In this document: piece by piece, positions 45,391-54,289 of the stretch
How the letters are laid out: every line of letters starts with the position of its first letter
Position numbering within the stretch: position 1 is the stretch's first letter
Source of the DNA: Candidatus Berkiella cookevillensis
GTDB lineage: Bacteria > Pseudomonadota > Gammaproteobacteria > Berkiellales > Berkiellaceae
Assembly (NCBI RefSeq): GCF_001431315.2
Contig: NZ_LKHV02000001.1
Span: 2,356,001 to 2,420,000, forward strand
Length of the DNA stretch: 64,000 nucleotides
Direction of reading: 5' to 3'
The notes under the pieces: model-generated
Database searches by the model: none
What the model was told of the DNA's origin: nothing
What the model saw: only the letters and a program-made list of their open reading frames with translations
Program-made: the position numbers and the translations under genes

Positions 45391-45553
45391 TTCCAAACCC
45401 TGATGGGAAGAGATGTTTAAAGATACTCTTAGTCATTGAACTTTAGGTAAAGTGCCGAACCAAATAAGCAAGGAAGCGCGGCAGGATTACGAAATGGTGC
45501 CAGCCCTCCCTAAAGTTTCAATGCTAGGCGTGCAGTTTAAAAAAGGAAGTAAT

Positions 45554-45739
45554 ATGAAGCACACAACTCAAGATCTAGTTCAGTTCATCAAAGGCTTGCA
45601 AGCAAAGAATAAGTCAAACGCCACATCCTATTCTCCCAAAACGCTCAATACTTCAATCTTGGCTGAATCTTTAGTCAAAGAAGTCTCTGGTGGAAAAATA
45701 GGTTCCATAGAGGTATTTGGGAAATGGAGTCGCTCTTAA
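45554..45739 (+). CDS. RiPP precursor peptide (radical SAM substrate), FGK-WSR core
   Basis: The 61-residue peptide has a charged leader (MKHTTQDLVQFIKGLQAKNK..., 47 residues) that ends in EVSGG, a double-glycine-type motif. The predicted 14-residue core is KIGSIEVFGKWSRS. It contains F-G-K and W-S-R back to back, two Omega1-X2-X3 triplets (aromatic, any, non-aromatic) of the type crosslinked by cyclophane-forming radical SAM enzymes. W-S-R-S is close to the W-S-K-S of darobactin. AAGGAAG lies 5 bases before ATG 45554 and decides the start over GTG 45452. The maturase is encoded 353 bases downstream. Confidence 0.75.
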   Translation: MKHTTQDLVQFIKGLQAKNKSNATSYSPKTLNTSILAESLVKEVSGGKIGSIEVFGKWSRS

Positions 45740-46092
45740 TCATTCTGAAAATATACACTCAAACCAGTTTGAATTTAGGCGAGACACCAAGCAAGCGAAT
45801 CTCCAGGCGTGCACACTTTGGTGCAAACTTAAAGTGAGTGAGCGCAAGCAACAAAGCTTAAATTTAAAATGAAAAGAGTATAAGTATCGGTAATACACTC
45901 ACAACAGATGATTCTTAGGTTAGGCGGCAAGCGTTCGAGCAATAGGCGTGTATACAAAATACATGACTACTGTGAGATACGTGAAGCCAACAACACCAAA
46001 GACTCATCTGTGAAGGGTAACACACACTGCTCTCCAAAGCTCCGGTGCTTATACTCTCCTATTAGAGCAGCAGTATTCAAGGAAGTACATAC
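45740..46092. other. 353-base leader between RiPP precursor and maturase
   Basis: No convincing gene is seen. A frame at 45908-46096 (62 codons, MILRLGGKRSSN..) is short, basic and without a ribosome-binding site, so I rejected it. The spacing suggests a processed transcript or second promoter, which often keeps the precursor more abundant than the enzyme. An imperfect inverted repeat GCACACTTTGGTGC lies near 45807-45825. Confidence 0.4.
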
Positions 46093-47268
46093 ATGACAAA
46101 CACTACCTCCTCTCATATAAAGCATATCGAATTAATACTAAAACTTACTGCACGCTGCAATATTAACTGCAGCTATTGTTACTATTTTTATGGCGCTGAT
46201 TCAAAATGGACAGAAAGACCCAAACGCATTGATGAAAAAACCTTAAATGACACAATTATATTCCTAAAAGAAAGTATCTATAAATACGGCATTTCTTCTA
46301 TACAAATTGATTTTCATGGTGGTGAGCCTTTATTGTATGGAAAAAAGCAATTTGAGCAAGCTTGTGATCTGTTTTTAAATGCATTAAGTGACATTGTAAA
46401 TTTAAAATTTGCAATGCAAACCAATGCGATTTTAATTGATGATGAATGGATAACCCTCTTTAAAAAATATCAAGTAAGTGTTTCTGTCAGTTTAGATGGA
46501 CCACCACAAATTAATGATCAATATCGCATTGATCATCAAAATAAAGGAACCTATCACAAAGTAGCAAATGGTCTGCAACGACTAAAAAATGCTGTTCAAA
46601 ATATGGAAATACCCAATATCAGTACCTTAGCAGTGATTAATCCACATGCTTCTGGAAAAATGGTTTATAGACATTTTGTCGATACTTTAGGCCTTAAACA
46701 TATGGATTTTCTATTACCTGGTTTTGACTATGATACTTATCAAGTCAATGATCTACCATTGTATGGGGATTATTTAATGGATGTACTGAATGAATGGATT
46801 ACAGATAATAACCCAAGTATTAAAATTAGATTGTTTGGTGCTTTCGTTGCAAAATTATATGGGGAATCCACATTCATGTTCCCAGGCGAAAGATTTGAAA
46901 GCAAAAATGCAATTGCAATTACCATAGACACGGATGGCATGATGTATGGAGATGATTCACTGCGATCAAATCAAGCCTGGAATCATTATAAAGCATTAAA
47001 TATTAGCGAACATAATTTTTCCACTTTTATTGCCACTGAAAAAGAATGGTTTACACAAAATATAAAAACACCTATTGCTTGTCAGAATTGCATTTGGGTA
47101 GATATGTGTGGTGGTGGACATCTTGAGAATAGATTTTCTAGCAAAAATGGCTATCACAACCCTTCTATCTACTGTGATAGCTTGCAAAGAATTTATCAAC
47201 AAATTCTCCATTTCTTGATAGACAGTGGCATTTCTTTTGATCATTTAAATAAACATGTACCTGTTTGA
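46093..47268 (+). CDS. Radical SAM/SPASM peptide maturase
   Basis: The 391-residue protein has the radical SAM motif CNINCSYC (CxxxCxxC) in an N-terminal barrel (LILKLTARCNINCSYCYYFYG), followed by the HGGEPLLYG motif. The C-terminal SPASM region has cysteines for auxiliary 4Fe-4S clusters (CQNCIWVDMCGGGHLENRFS...YCDSL). This pattern fits peptide-modifying enzymes of the anSME/cyclophane type. With a precursor carrying aromatic triplets, a C-C crosslinking reaction is expected. GGAAG lies 8 bases before the ATG. The gene is followed 22 bases later by the aspartyl protease. Confidence 0.85.
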   Translation: MTNTTSSHIKHIELILKLTARCNINCSYCYYFYGADSKWTERPKRIDEKTLNDTIIFLKESIYKYGISSIQIDFHGGEPLLYGKKQFEQACDLFLNALSDIVNLKFAMQTNAILIDDEWITLFKKYQVSVSVSLDGPPQINDQYRIDHQNKGTYHKVANGLQRLKNAVQNMEIPNISTLAVINPHASGKMVYRHFVDTLGLKHMDFLLPGFDYDTYQVNDLPLYGDYLMDVLNEWITDNNPSIKIRLFGAFVAKLYGESTFMFPGERFESKNAIAITIDTDGMMYGDDSLRSNQAWNHYKALNISEHNFSTFIATEKEWFTQNIKTPIACQNCIWVDMCGGGHLENRFSSKNGYHNPSIYCDSLQRIYQQILHFLIDSGISFDHLNKHVPV

Positions 47269-47290
47269 GAACAAAAGCAAAGGACTATGA

Positions 47291-48169
47291 ATGAGATACT
47301 TAAACACTAGTTTTATATTTTTCTTTTTATTTTATATAAATACATTACAAGCAAACACATCTACTGATGCCATGCAATGTATCAATTTTCCACTTACTTA
47401 TTCAGAATTGAGTATTCCGCAAACAAGACTAAATATCAATGGCAAAATCATCGACTTTACTGTGGATTTAGGGATGAAAACTGCGTTCTCACTAGAGGAG
47501 ACATTGGTCAATGAGCTATATGGTGATCAATTTCAATATGAAAATATTATTCAATCAGATTTAGGTGGCAATATTAATACCATTCAAAAAAGCGTGCTGC
47601 CAACTGTGGCTTTAAATGGAAAATTATTTAAAAATTCATCTTTCACCCTGTATAAACCATGGGGATTATGGATAAATGCTGATGCCCAAGAACATCCTAT
47701 GCCCAATAATACGCTAGGCAGAGATCTCTTTTTAAAAAACAAAGGGACTTTATATTACAGTCGCAACAAAAAATTATTGCGCTGGTGCGATGGAGGATTC
47801 AATAATATTCAAGATACCACCTCACAAATTATTTGGATGCCGTTGATTGAAGATCAAGATGGCATTCATATCACTGCTTTTTATAAAGATCGCCCTCTTA
47901 ATTTGGTATTTGATTCTGCTGCTACGGTCACACTGCTCAAACCACTCGATCGCTTAAACGCAGAACCCCAAGATACTCATACTCAAGATCATAGTTCAAG
48001 CTATCTTGATACACTGAAAATTGATCATGCCTCTATCCATACTTTAATGTATCAACATGAATTTCCGAGTGATTTTCAAGCAGATGGACTGATCGGTGAC
48101 AGTTTTTTTCAGGATGTTGATCTTATCATTGATACTATCAATCAAAAGATTGGTTTGGTTTTTTTGTAG
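47291..48169 (+). CDS. Exported retropepsin-like aspartyl protease
   Basis: The 292-residue protein has a signal peptide (FIFFFLFYINTLQANTS) and two lobes with similar motifs: VDLGMKTAFSLEE (residues about 55-70) and VFDSAATVTLLKP (about 215-230). The second fits the D-S/T-G/A active-site signature of pepsin/retropepsin-type proteases. The first has DLG where an active site would have D-T/S-G, so only the second lobe may be catalytic (or dimeric). Gene order implies it matures the exported peptide in the periplasm. It ends right at the left end of a MITE copy. Confidence 0.75.
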   Translation: MRYLNTSFIFFFLFYINTLQANTSTDAMQCINFPLTYSELSIPQTRLNINGKIIDFTVDLGMKTAFSLEETLVNELYGDQFQYENIIQSDLGGNINTIQKSVLPTVALNGKLFKNSSFTLYKPWGLWINADAQEHPMPNNTLGRDLFLKNKGTLYYSRNKKLLRWCDGGFNNIQDTTSQIIWMPLIEDQDGIHITAFYKDRPLNLVFDSAATVTLLKPLDRLNAEPQDTHTQDHSSSYLDTLKIDHASIHTLMYQHEFPSDFQADGLIGDSFFQDVDLIIDTINQKIGLVFL

Positions 48170-48307
48170 CGGCTGTCTCAAAAATAGTAATTTTTCGTTC
48201 AACCAAGCACAGATTCTTTGAGCAGCATAGTTTACACAGATGTAAATGAGCAACACAGAAGGATCTGCAACAAAGGATCAAGGAAAAATAGCATTTTTGA
48301 GACAAAT
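48170..48307 (+). mobile_element. MITE-like element, copy 2
   Basis: This copy of the element at 43853-43996 starts one base after the aspartyl protease stop codon. The ends are GGCTGTCTCAAAAATAG and ATTTTTGAGACAAATTCC. The interior is well conserved (TTTACACAGATGTAAATGAGCA). It separates the RiPP cluster from the toxin-antitoxin pair. Confidence 0.75.
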
Positions 48308-48454
48308 TCCAGTGTATTTACTGATGAATAGTGTATATAAAAACTTGTACATGAATGAAAATACATTGCTGTACGCGTTTTCTAGTTAATTTCCATAAAT
48401 CCGATAAAAGGTCCATAGTGGGTCTATAATTAATTTATTAAGGAGATTAGCAAA

Positions 48455-48796
48455 ATGAAAACCGGAAAGAAACTTGATGACCGTGTGAATGTTAAAATTC
48501 GAATTGAGCCTACATTAAAAGCCAAGGTAGAAGAGGTTTTTGATCATTACAAACTAAGTACAAGTCAGGCCATTAATCTATTTCTCCATTCAGTGGCAGA
48601 ATCCAAAAGCCTGAATTTTAACCTTAAGATGCCTAATGAGATTACTCAAAAAGTTCTTGACGAATCAAGACAAGGAATAAATGTTTCCTCTAACGCGAGT
48701 GTCAGAGAATTATTTGAAGAAATTGAAGAAGAATTAGAACAAGAAAATCAACAAGCACTAGAGTTAGGAAAAAAAGAGCGTGGTACTAGCTGTTAA
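48455..48796 (+). CDS. DinJ/RelB-family antitoxin
   Basis: The 113-residue protein has the RHH N-terminus of the RelB/DinJ group (DDRVNVKIRIEPTLKAKVEEVFDHYKLSTSQAINLFLHSVAESKSL) and an acidic, flexible C-terminus (EEIEEELEQENQQALELG) that would wrap the toxin. AAGGAG lies 9 bases upstream. TATAAT at 48425-48430 is a likely -10 box. It overlaps the toxin by 17 bases. Confidence 0.88.
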   Translation: MKTGKKLDDRVNVKIRIEPTLKAKVEEVFDHYKLSTSQAINLFLHSVAESKSLNFNLKMPNEITQKVLDESRQGINVSSNASVRELFEEIEEELEQENQQALELGKKERGTSC

Positions 48797-49055
48797 AAAA
48801 ACTTCTCAATTTAAGAATGATTTAAAGCTGGCTTATAGACAAAGACGTCCACTAAATGAACTTGAAAACACAATGGATATGATTGTCAATGAACAAACAC
48901 TTCCTGCCCATTATAGAGATCATCCACTTGTGGAAAATTGGAAAGGTTCTAGAGAATGTCATATTAACGGATATGGCGATTGGCTTCTGATTTATAGTTT
49001 AAAACCTGGTGAAGTTATTTTTGAAAGAGTAGGCACTCATTCTGAGCTGTTCTAA
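48780..49055 (+). CDS. YafQ-family mRNA interferase toxin
   Basis: The 91-residue protein aligns with YafQ over most of its length (SQFKNDLKLAYRQRRPLNELENTMDMIVNEQTLPAHYRDHPLVENWKGSRECHI...DWLLIYSL...FERVGTHSELF). The catalytic-type residues are kept (His in YRDHPL, His in ECHI, Asp-Trp, His in GTHSELF, terminal Phe). It uses a GTG start inside the antitoxin gene. YafQ cleaves ribosome-bound mRNA. Confidence 0.9.
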   Translation: MVLAVKKTSQFKNDLKLAYRQRRPLNELENTMDMIVNEQTLPAHYRDHPLVENWKGSRECHINGYGDWLLIYSLKPGEVIFERVGTHSELF

Positions 49056-49097
49056 ATTGTGAGAATAAAGAAATCTTATGTTTGCGACAGTAGTGGC

Positions 49098-49934
49098 TCA
49101 ACAATACGCATATGTAATGCGATCAAGCCCCGCGTAATCCTTCACAGTATGAATATTCTGGTACTGAGATGCGTGCAACAAAGCATGAAGCTCACGCGCT
49201 TGAGAAAATCCATGTTCAAAGCACAAAAGGCCTTTTGGTTTTAAGTATTTTTTAGCATGTTCAATAATATAAGTAAGGGCATCCAAGCCTGTTTCACCCG
49301 AAACAAGCGCAAGGCGAGGCTCGTAGCGAATTTCTGTTTGTAAATATTCAGAATTTGATTCCACATAGGGCGGGTTACTCACAATAGCATCAAATTGCAT
49401 AGGTGCTATCTTATCAAACCAATTACTCGCATAGCAGCGAATATTCTTTAATTTATGATCATTGATATTATGCTCAGCAATCTGTAATGCTTTATCTGAC
49501 ACATCCACTGCTTGGATCTGCCATTCAGGTCGCATGCTCGCCAAAGCACAGGCAATAGCACCTGTGCCTGTACCTAACTCTAAAATAGATTGAGTTGTAA
49601 TGGGTAACAGATTCAACACTGTTTCTACTAAAAATTCTGTCTCTGGGCGTGGGATCAAAGTATCTTCACTGACAGTAAAACGCATCGACCAAAATTCTTT
49701 GTGCCCAATAACGTAAGCAAGTGGCTCCCCTTGCTTACGTCTTGCAATTGCTCCCCGATAAGAGAGTGCCACAGAAGCGCTCAACTGTTTATCCGGCCAT
49801 GCATATAAATAACTTTTATCAACCGCTAATAGCTCACATAACAGTAAACAAGCATCAACATAAGCATCTTCAGGTGAATACAGTCTAGATAGCTCTTCAG
49901 TGCCCCACTGCAACAATGCAGAAATGCTTTGCAT
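49098..49934 (-). CDS. prmC: Release factor glutamine methyltransferase PrmC
   Basis: PrmC methylates the GGQ glutamine of RF1 and RF2. The 278-residue protein has an N-terminal helical domain and a Rossmann methyltransferase with LELGTGTGAIACAL (SAM binding) and the substrate motif VSNPPYVES. Its ATG overlaps the prfA stop by one base (TAATG), and the order hemA-prfA-prmC is classic. Confidence 0.96.
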   Translation of the reverse strand: MQSISALLQWGTEELSRLYSPEDAYVDACLLLCELLAVDKSYLYAWPDKQLSASVALSYRGAIARRKQGEPLAYVIGHKEFWSMRFTVSEDTLIPRPETEFLVETVLNLLPITTQSILELGTGTGAIACALASMRPEWQIQAVDVSDKALQIAEHNINDHKLKNIRCYASNWFDKIAPMQFDAIVSNPPYVESNSEYLQTEIRYEPRLALVSGETGLDALTYIIEHAKKYLKPKGLLCFEHGFSQARELHALLHASQYQNIHTVKDYAGLDRITYAYC

Positions 49935-51019
49935 TAATCACCTATCTGCGAAAGTAGATCGGCTTGATGCTCTTCACGTAAAGGCGTAATGACTTCATCC
50001 AAATCGCCTTCTAAAATTTCCTGAAGCTTATAGAGCGTTAGGTTAATGCGATGATCGGTTAAACGACCTTGTGGATAATTGTAAGTTCTAATACGCTCCG
50101 AACGATCACCTGAGCCGACCAATAATTTACGAGTAGAAGAAATTTCTTTTTGTTGTGCTTCTTTTTCCATGTTAAAGAGTTTTGTGCGCAACAATGCCAT
50201 CGCTTTGGATCGATTTTTATGTTGCGATCGTTCCTCTTGGCATTCAACAACAATACCTGATGGAATATGGGTTATTCGAATGGCAGAGTCGGTTTTATTA
50301 ACGTGCTGACCACCTGCTCCACTTGCTCTATAAGTATCAATACGCAAATCTTGTGTAGCAATCTCACTCTCTTCTACTTCTTCTGCTTCAGGCAAGACCG
50401 CTACAGTACAGGCAGAAGTATGAATACGACCTTGTGATTCTGTGGTTGGCACACGTTGCACACGATGTGCGCCAGATTCAAATTTCATTGTACTAAAAAC
50501 TTCACTGCCCACAATGCGAGCAATGACTTCCTTGAAACCACCATGCTCACCAATGTTTTCACTTAATACTTCTACTTGCCAACCTTTATTTTCTGCATAA
50601 CGACAATACATTCTAAACAGATCGCCAGCAAAAATAGCTGCTTCATTACCGCCGGTTCCAGCTCTGACTTCTAAATAAATATTTTTGTTATCGTCTGGAT
50701 CTTTAGGCAATAACAAAATTTGTAATTTCTTTTCTGTCTTCTCAAGCTGCTCTGTCGCCTGCTCAATCTCTTCTTCCGCCATTGCTTTGAGCTCTTTGTC
50801 GGTTTCTTCATTCAGCATAAGTTCCGCAGAAACTAAATCTGCTTTAATTTTAAGATAGCTGCTAAAGACCTCTACAATTGGCATTAAATCACTATATTCT
50901 TTAGATAAGTCTCTAAATTTCTTTTGATCTTGGATGACTGAAGATTCAGAAAGTAGTGCACTGATCTCTTCATGACGTTCTTTAATATTTTCTAGTTTTA
51001 TCTGAATCGATTGCTTCAT
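49934..51019 (-). CDS. prfA: Peptide chain release factor 1
   Basis: RF1 reads UAA and UAG stop codons. The 361-residue protein has the stop-codon recognition region with [18 protein letters not shown] (RF1-type PxT) and the GGQ motif in [21 protein letters not shown]. It starts one base after hemA ends. Confidence 0.97.
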   Translation of the reverse strand: MKQSIQIKLENIKERHEEISALLSESSVIQDQKKFRDLSKEYSDLMPIVEVFSSYLKIKADLVSAELMLNEETDKELKAMAEEEIEQATEQLEKTEKKLQILLLPKDPDDNKNIYLEVRAGTGGNEAAIFAGDLFRMYCRYAENKGWQVEVLSENIGEHGGFKEVIARIVGSEVFSTMKFESGAHRVQRVPTTESQGRIHTSACTVAVLPEAEEVEESEIATQDLRIDTYRASGAGGQHVNKTDSAIRITHIPSGIVVECQEERSQHKNRSKAMALLRTKLFNMEKEAQQKEISSTRKLLVGSGDRSERIRTYNYPQGRLTDHRINLTLYKLQEILEGDLDEVITPLREEHQADLLSQIGD

Positions 51020-51020
51020 A

Positions 51021-52277
51021 TTATTCTATACCAAACATTTGCTTGTAGATGGATACCATTAATTCATCTTGATTAAATAATGCTTCTCTCATTCGAATGG
51101 TAGGTTCATGGATCAACTGATTGGTGAGAGAATAGGCTAATTTTTCAATAACTGCATGAGGGGATTGGCCGTTATTTATTTCTTGATGTGCCATCGATAT
51201 TGCTTTTAGTTTAAGGCTTTCTGCTTTATCACGTAATACAGAAATTGACTGCATGTGTTGTTTGGCATGTAATTTTGCAATAAAAGCACAGGCTTCATAG
51301 GCAATGATCTTTTCTGCCTCAACAGCTGCCTTTTTTCTTGAGGCTTTGTTTTCATCTGCAATGGCTTGCAAATCATCCACAGAATATAAATACACATCCT
51401 CATGCTTCAATACATTAGGATGTATATCACGAGGTACACCCAAATCAATCATTAAAACAGGACGATGCTTTTGCCCTTTGAAAGCATGCTTTACACTTTC
51501 CAAGTGGATCAACGGCTCAGCACTATAAGTAGAGCTGATAATAATATCTGCTTTTGAAATTTCCGAAATAAGATTTTCAATAGGCGCTGCCTGTAATTGA
51601 CACTGCTGTGCTAAAAGTGCTGCATTTTCATAAGTACGATTAACTATGGTTATGTGCTGCGCATGATGTGCTTTAAGATGCGCAATAATTTGTTTAATAT
51701 TTTCACCCGCACCCAATAGCAGAATACGCGTCTTAGCAATATCTGTAAAAATTCTTTTGGCCAATAATATAGATAGATAAGCAATAGAAATGGGATGCTT
51801 CGTAATTTCTGTCGTGGTTCGAATTTTTTTAGCAACTGAAAAACTAGCCTCAAAGGTTTGCCCTAACATTTGACCTAGCACACCCACTTGTTTGGATTGT
51901 TGGTAGGCTTGTTTCAATTGCCCCAATATTTGTGTTTCACCCAGAGCCAAAGAATCTAAGCCACTCGCCAAACGCATTAAATGGGTTACGACTTTTTCAT
52001 CAGACAGTTGATAATACACTGGCTCAATTAATTGTGTTGTGACAGCTGGCTGGAAACTTTGCCACCAAGCAATCAATTCTTTGATATCAAAGTTTTTTTG
52101 GCTTAAGCCCCCGTATATTTCCGTGCGATTACAAGTAGACAGTAATACAGCTTCTTCAAGTGCTGTATGAGAAATCAAGTTTGCAAGTGCAGTGGATACC
52201 TTTTCGGGAGAAAAGGCTAATCGCTCTCGAATATCTATCGAGGCTGTTTTGTGACTTACGCCAATTGCTACAAGCAC
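51021..52277 (-). CDS. hemA: Glutamyl-tRNA reductase HemA
   Basis: This is the first enzyme of C5-pathway tetrapyrrole synthesis. The 418-residue protein has the catalytic cysteine in [13 protein letters not shown], the substrate-binding [20 protein letters not shown] and the NADPH domain [15 protein letters not shown]. It is divergent from the TPR gene at 52422. Confidence 0.97.
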   Translation of the reverse strand: MLVAIGVSHKTASIDIRERLAFSPEKVSTALANLISHTALEEAVLLSTCNRTEIYGGLSQKNFDIKELIAWWQSFQPAVTTQLIEPVYYQLSDEKVVTHLMRLASGLDSLALGETQILGQLKQAYQQSKQVGVLGQMLGQTFEASFSVAKKIRTTTEITKHPISIAYLSILLAKRIFTDIAKTRILLLGAGENIKQIIAHLKAHHAQHITIVNRTYENAALLAQQCQLQAAPIENLISEISKADIIISSTYSAEPLIHLESVKHAFKGQKHRPVLMIDLGVPRDIHPNVLKHEDVYLYSVDDLQAIADENKASRKKAAVEAEKIIAYEACAFIAKLHAKQHMQSISVLRDKAESLKLKAISMAHQEINNGQSPHAVIEKLAYSLTNQLIHEPTIRMREALFNQDELMVSIYKQMFGIE

Positions 52278-52421
52278 CTAGGTTATTCCTAATAAATCTT
52301 TAGTAAATTTAATAAAAAATTTTCTTACGTTTTTCTTCATGACTGCCGAATAAGAAGTTAGGACTTAGTTATGTAACAAATAACCAGTTGCTACTCCAGC
52401 TACTGACTTTAAGGAAAATGT

Positions 52422-54161
52422 ATGAAACTGGCTGCCACTTCTTTTGTTGTTTTATTACTTGCTTCAACCACTCTATTTGCAAACACCGACAATACTGTTA
52501 AGAAAGCCAGCGAACAAGAAAGTAGCTCCGTAAACAAGCCTTCAACACAGCCCGCTCCTGTGCAAAATACCCCCGCAGAAAGTTTGTATCAAATACTGGC
52601 TGCTGAATTTGCCCTAGACAGAATTGAACCAGAAATTGCATTGGCAAATTATATCGCCGCAGCGAAACAAACCCAAGACAAAAAGGTAGCTAAAAGAGCA
52701 ACTGAAATTGCTTTAACGGTTGCATCCTTAGATGTGGCCCTACAACCAGCCACTTTATGGGCAAAATTAGCCCAAAATGATTTGGAAGCCCAAATAACAA
52801 TTGCAGCAATTTATTTACGTTTACATAACCCTCAAGAAGCAGAGCCTTTCTTAATACAGCTCGCAAAAATTAATCCTGAATTGGCAAACCAACACTTTTT
52901 GCTACTCTACCAACAGCTCCCCGAAGAAAGTGAAAAGGCAGAGTTGGTTAAATCATTAACTCAAATTAGCAAAGAAAATGCAAAACCATTTGGCGCAGAA
53001 TTAAGTCTCGCTGAAATTTATTTATCGCAAAAAAAGATAAAAGAGGCGCTCATTTTTAGTGAACTTGCAATCAAAAAACAACCTGATTCACTTGAATCTA
53101 TTCGTATTCATAGCTTAGCTCTTGCCAGCATCAATAAACTACCTGAAGCAATTAAGTTAATTGAAGAAAAACTCAAAGCAAAACCTAGCTTGGATCTTAA
53201 AGAATATTATTTAGACTTTTTAACCAGCAATCAACAAATTGAGCCTGCTAAAGCCGTATTAAAAGACATTGTTAAAAATAATACCTTAGACGCCGAACAA
53301 CAGCTCGAACTCGCAAAATTTGCCATGCAAGCACAATGGTATCCAGAAGCAGAATCTTTGCTAGATACCCTAAAAAATACAGATGAAAGCAAAGACATTG
53401 CTCATTATTTTCTAGCAAGACTTGCTGAGCTACGCAATAATACCAAAGCGGCCACTGAATGGTACAAACAAGTACTTACAGGCCCTTTTCATGTGCTCTC
53501 TCAAATTCGTGCAAGCACGCTCCTCAGTGAGGTAAAAGATTATAAAGGTGCACTAGAGGTTATTCGACATACCCAAGCCCAAACAGATGAAGATTATAAA
53601 CGCATATTACTCTCTGAAGTTGATATCTTGATGGAGTCTAATCAATACGAAGCCGCTTTAGAAAAATTAAATGCAGCGCTCAATGAAGATCCAGAGGATG
53701 TTGACTTACGATATACACGTAGTTTGGTTACAACTTCATTGAAAAAAATTGATCTCGCTGAGAGTGATTTAAAATGGATTATTGAGCATGATGAAAGCCA
53801 CGTAGATGCGTTAAATGCCCTAGGCTATTTGCTTACCAATCACACCAAACGTTACAAAGAAGCACATGAATATCTAAGCACCGCACTTAAACTTTCTCCC
53901 AACAACCCTGTGGTATTAGATAGCATGGGTTGGTTGGAATATAAAATGGGTAATCTTGAGAAATCACTAGAAATTTTACAAAAAGCAGCAGGCATTATCC
54001 CTGATCCAGAAATTGCAGCACATTTGGGTGAAGTATTATGGCACATGAAAGACTACCAAAAAGCTCAAGATGTTTGGAATCAAGGCCTGGCTTTAAATCC
54101 TAAAAATGAAAATATTCTAGATGCGATGAAACGTTTAATCACAAAAACACAAAAAAAATAG
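52422..54161 (+). CDS. Exported TPR-repeat protein
   Basis: The 579-residue protein has a signal peptide (residues 1-20) and TPR units along the whole length (for example DALNALGYLLTNHTKRYKEAHEYLSTALKLSPNN and VLDSMGWLEYKMGNLEKSLEILQKAAGI). The position between hemA and lolB is conserved in gammaproteobacteria, where such genes code for periplasmic/lipoprotein TPR proteins of unknown function. A dispersed palindrome follows it. Confidence 0.85.
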   Translation: MKLAATSFVVLLLASTTLFANTDNTVKKASEQESSSVNKPSTQPAPVQNTPAESLYQILAAEFALDRIEPEIALANYIAAAKQTQDKKVAKRATEIALTVASLDVALQPATLWAKLAQNDLEAQITIAAIYLRLHNPQEAEPFLIQLAKINPELANQHFLLLYQQLPEESEKAELVKSLTQISKENAKPFGAELSLAEIYLSQKKIKEALIFSELAIKKQPDSLESIRIHSLALASINKLPEAIKLIEEKLKAKPSLDLKEYYLDFLTSNQQIEPAKAVLKDIVKNNTLDAEQQLELAKFAMQAQWYPEAESLLDTLKNTDESKDIAHYFLARLAELRNNTKAATEWYKQVLTGPFHVLSQIRASTLLSEVKDYKGALEVIRHTQAQTDEDYKRILLSEVDILMESNQYEAALEKLNAALNEDPEDVDLRYTRSLVTTSLKKIDLAESDLKWIIEHDESHVDALNALGYLLTNHTKRYKEAHEYLSTALKLSPNNPVVLDSMGWLEYKMGNLEKSLEILQKAAGIIPDPEIAAHLGEVLWHMKDYQKAQDVWNQGLALNPKNENILDAMKRLITKTQKK

Positions 54162-54207
54162 CAGACCTCTCCAACAACAAACGTAATGCTAGGTCAGTTA
54201 AAAAATG

Positions 54208-54281
54208 AACGAAGTGAATGATTATCTTCCCTTGAAATCAAGGGAAGAAGCTCAACTTTAGTGAGCAGATGGATTTTTTAA
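54208..54281. repeat. Dispersed palindromic repeat, copy B
   Basis: This is nearly the same sequence and order as 8921-8996: AACGAAGTGAATGAT, CTTCCCTTGAAATCAAGGGAAG, CTCAACTTTAGTGAG, AGATGGATTTTTTAA. It lies between the TPR gene and the convergent L,D-transpeptidase, and the first palindrome may terminate transcription. Confidence 0.65.
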
Positions 54282-54289
54282 TCGCTTTA

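Noticed and set aside
45452-45553. N-terminal extension of the RiPP precursor from GTG 45452
   Set aside because: The internal ATG 45554 has an excellent AAGGAAG site and starts a typical leader; the extension has no such features.
45908-46096. Possible second small peptide before the radical SAM gene
   Set aside because: No ribosome-binding site, basic composition without leader motif, and it runs into the start of the maturase gene.
48170-48307. Full insertion sequence
   Set aside because: The element is under 150 bp with no transposase frame; MITE-like is the better description.
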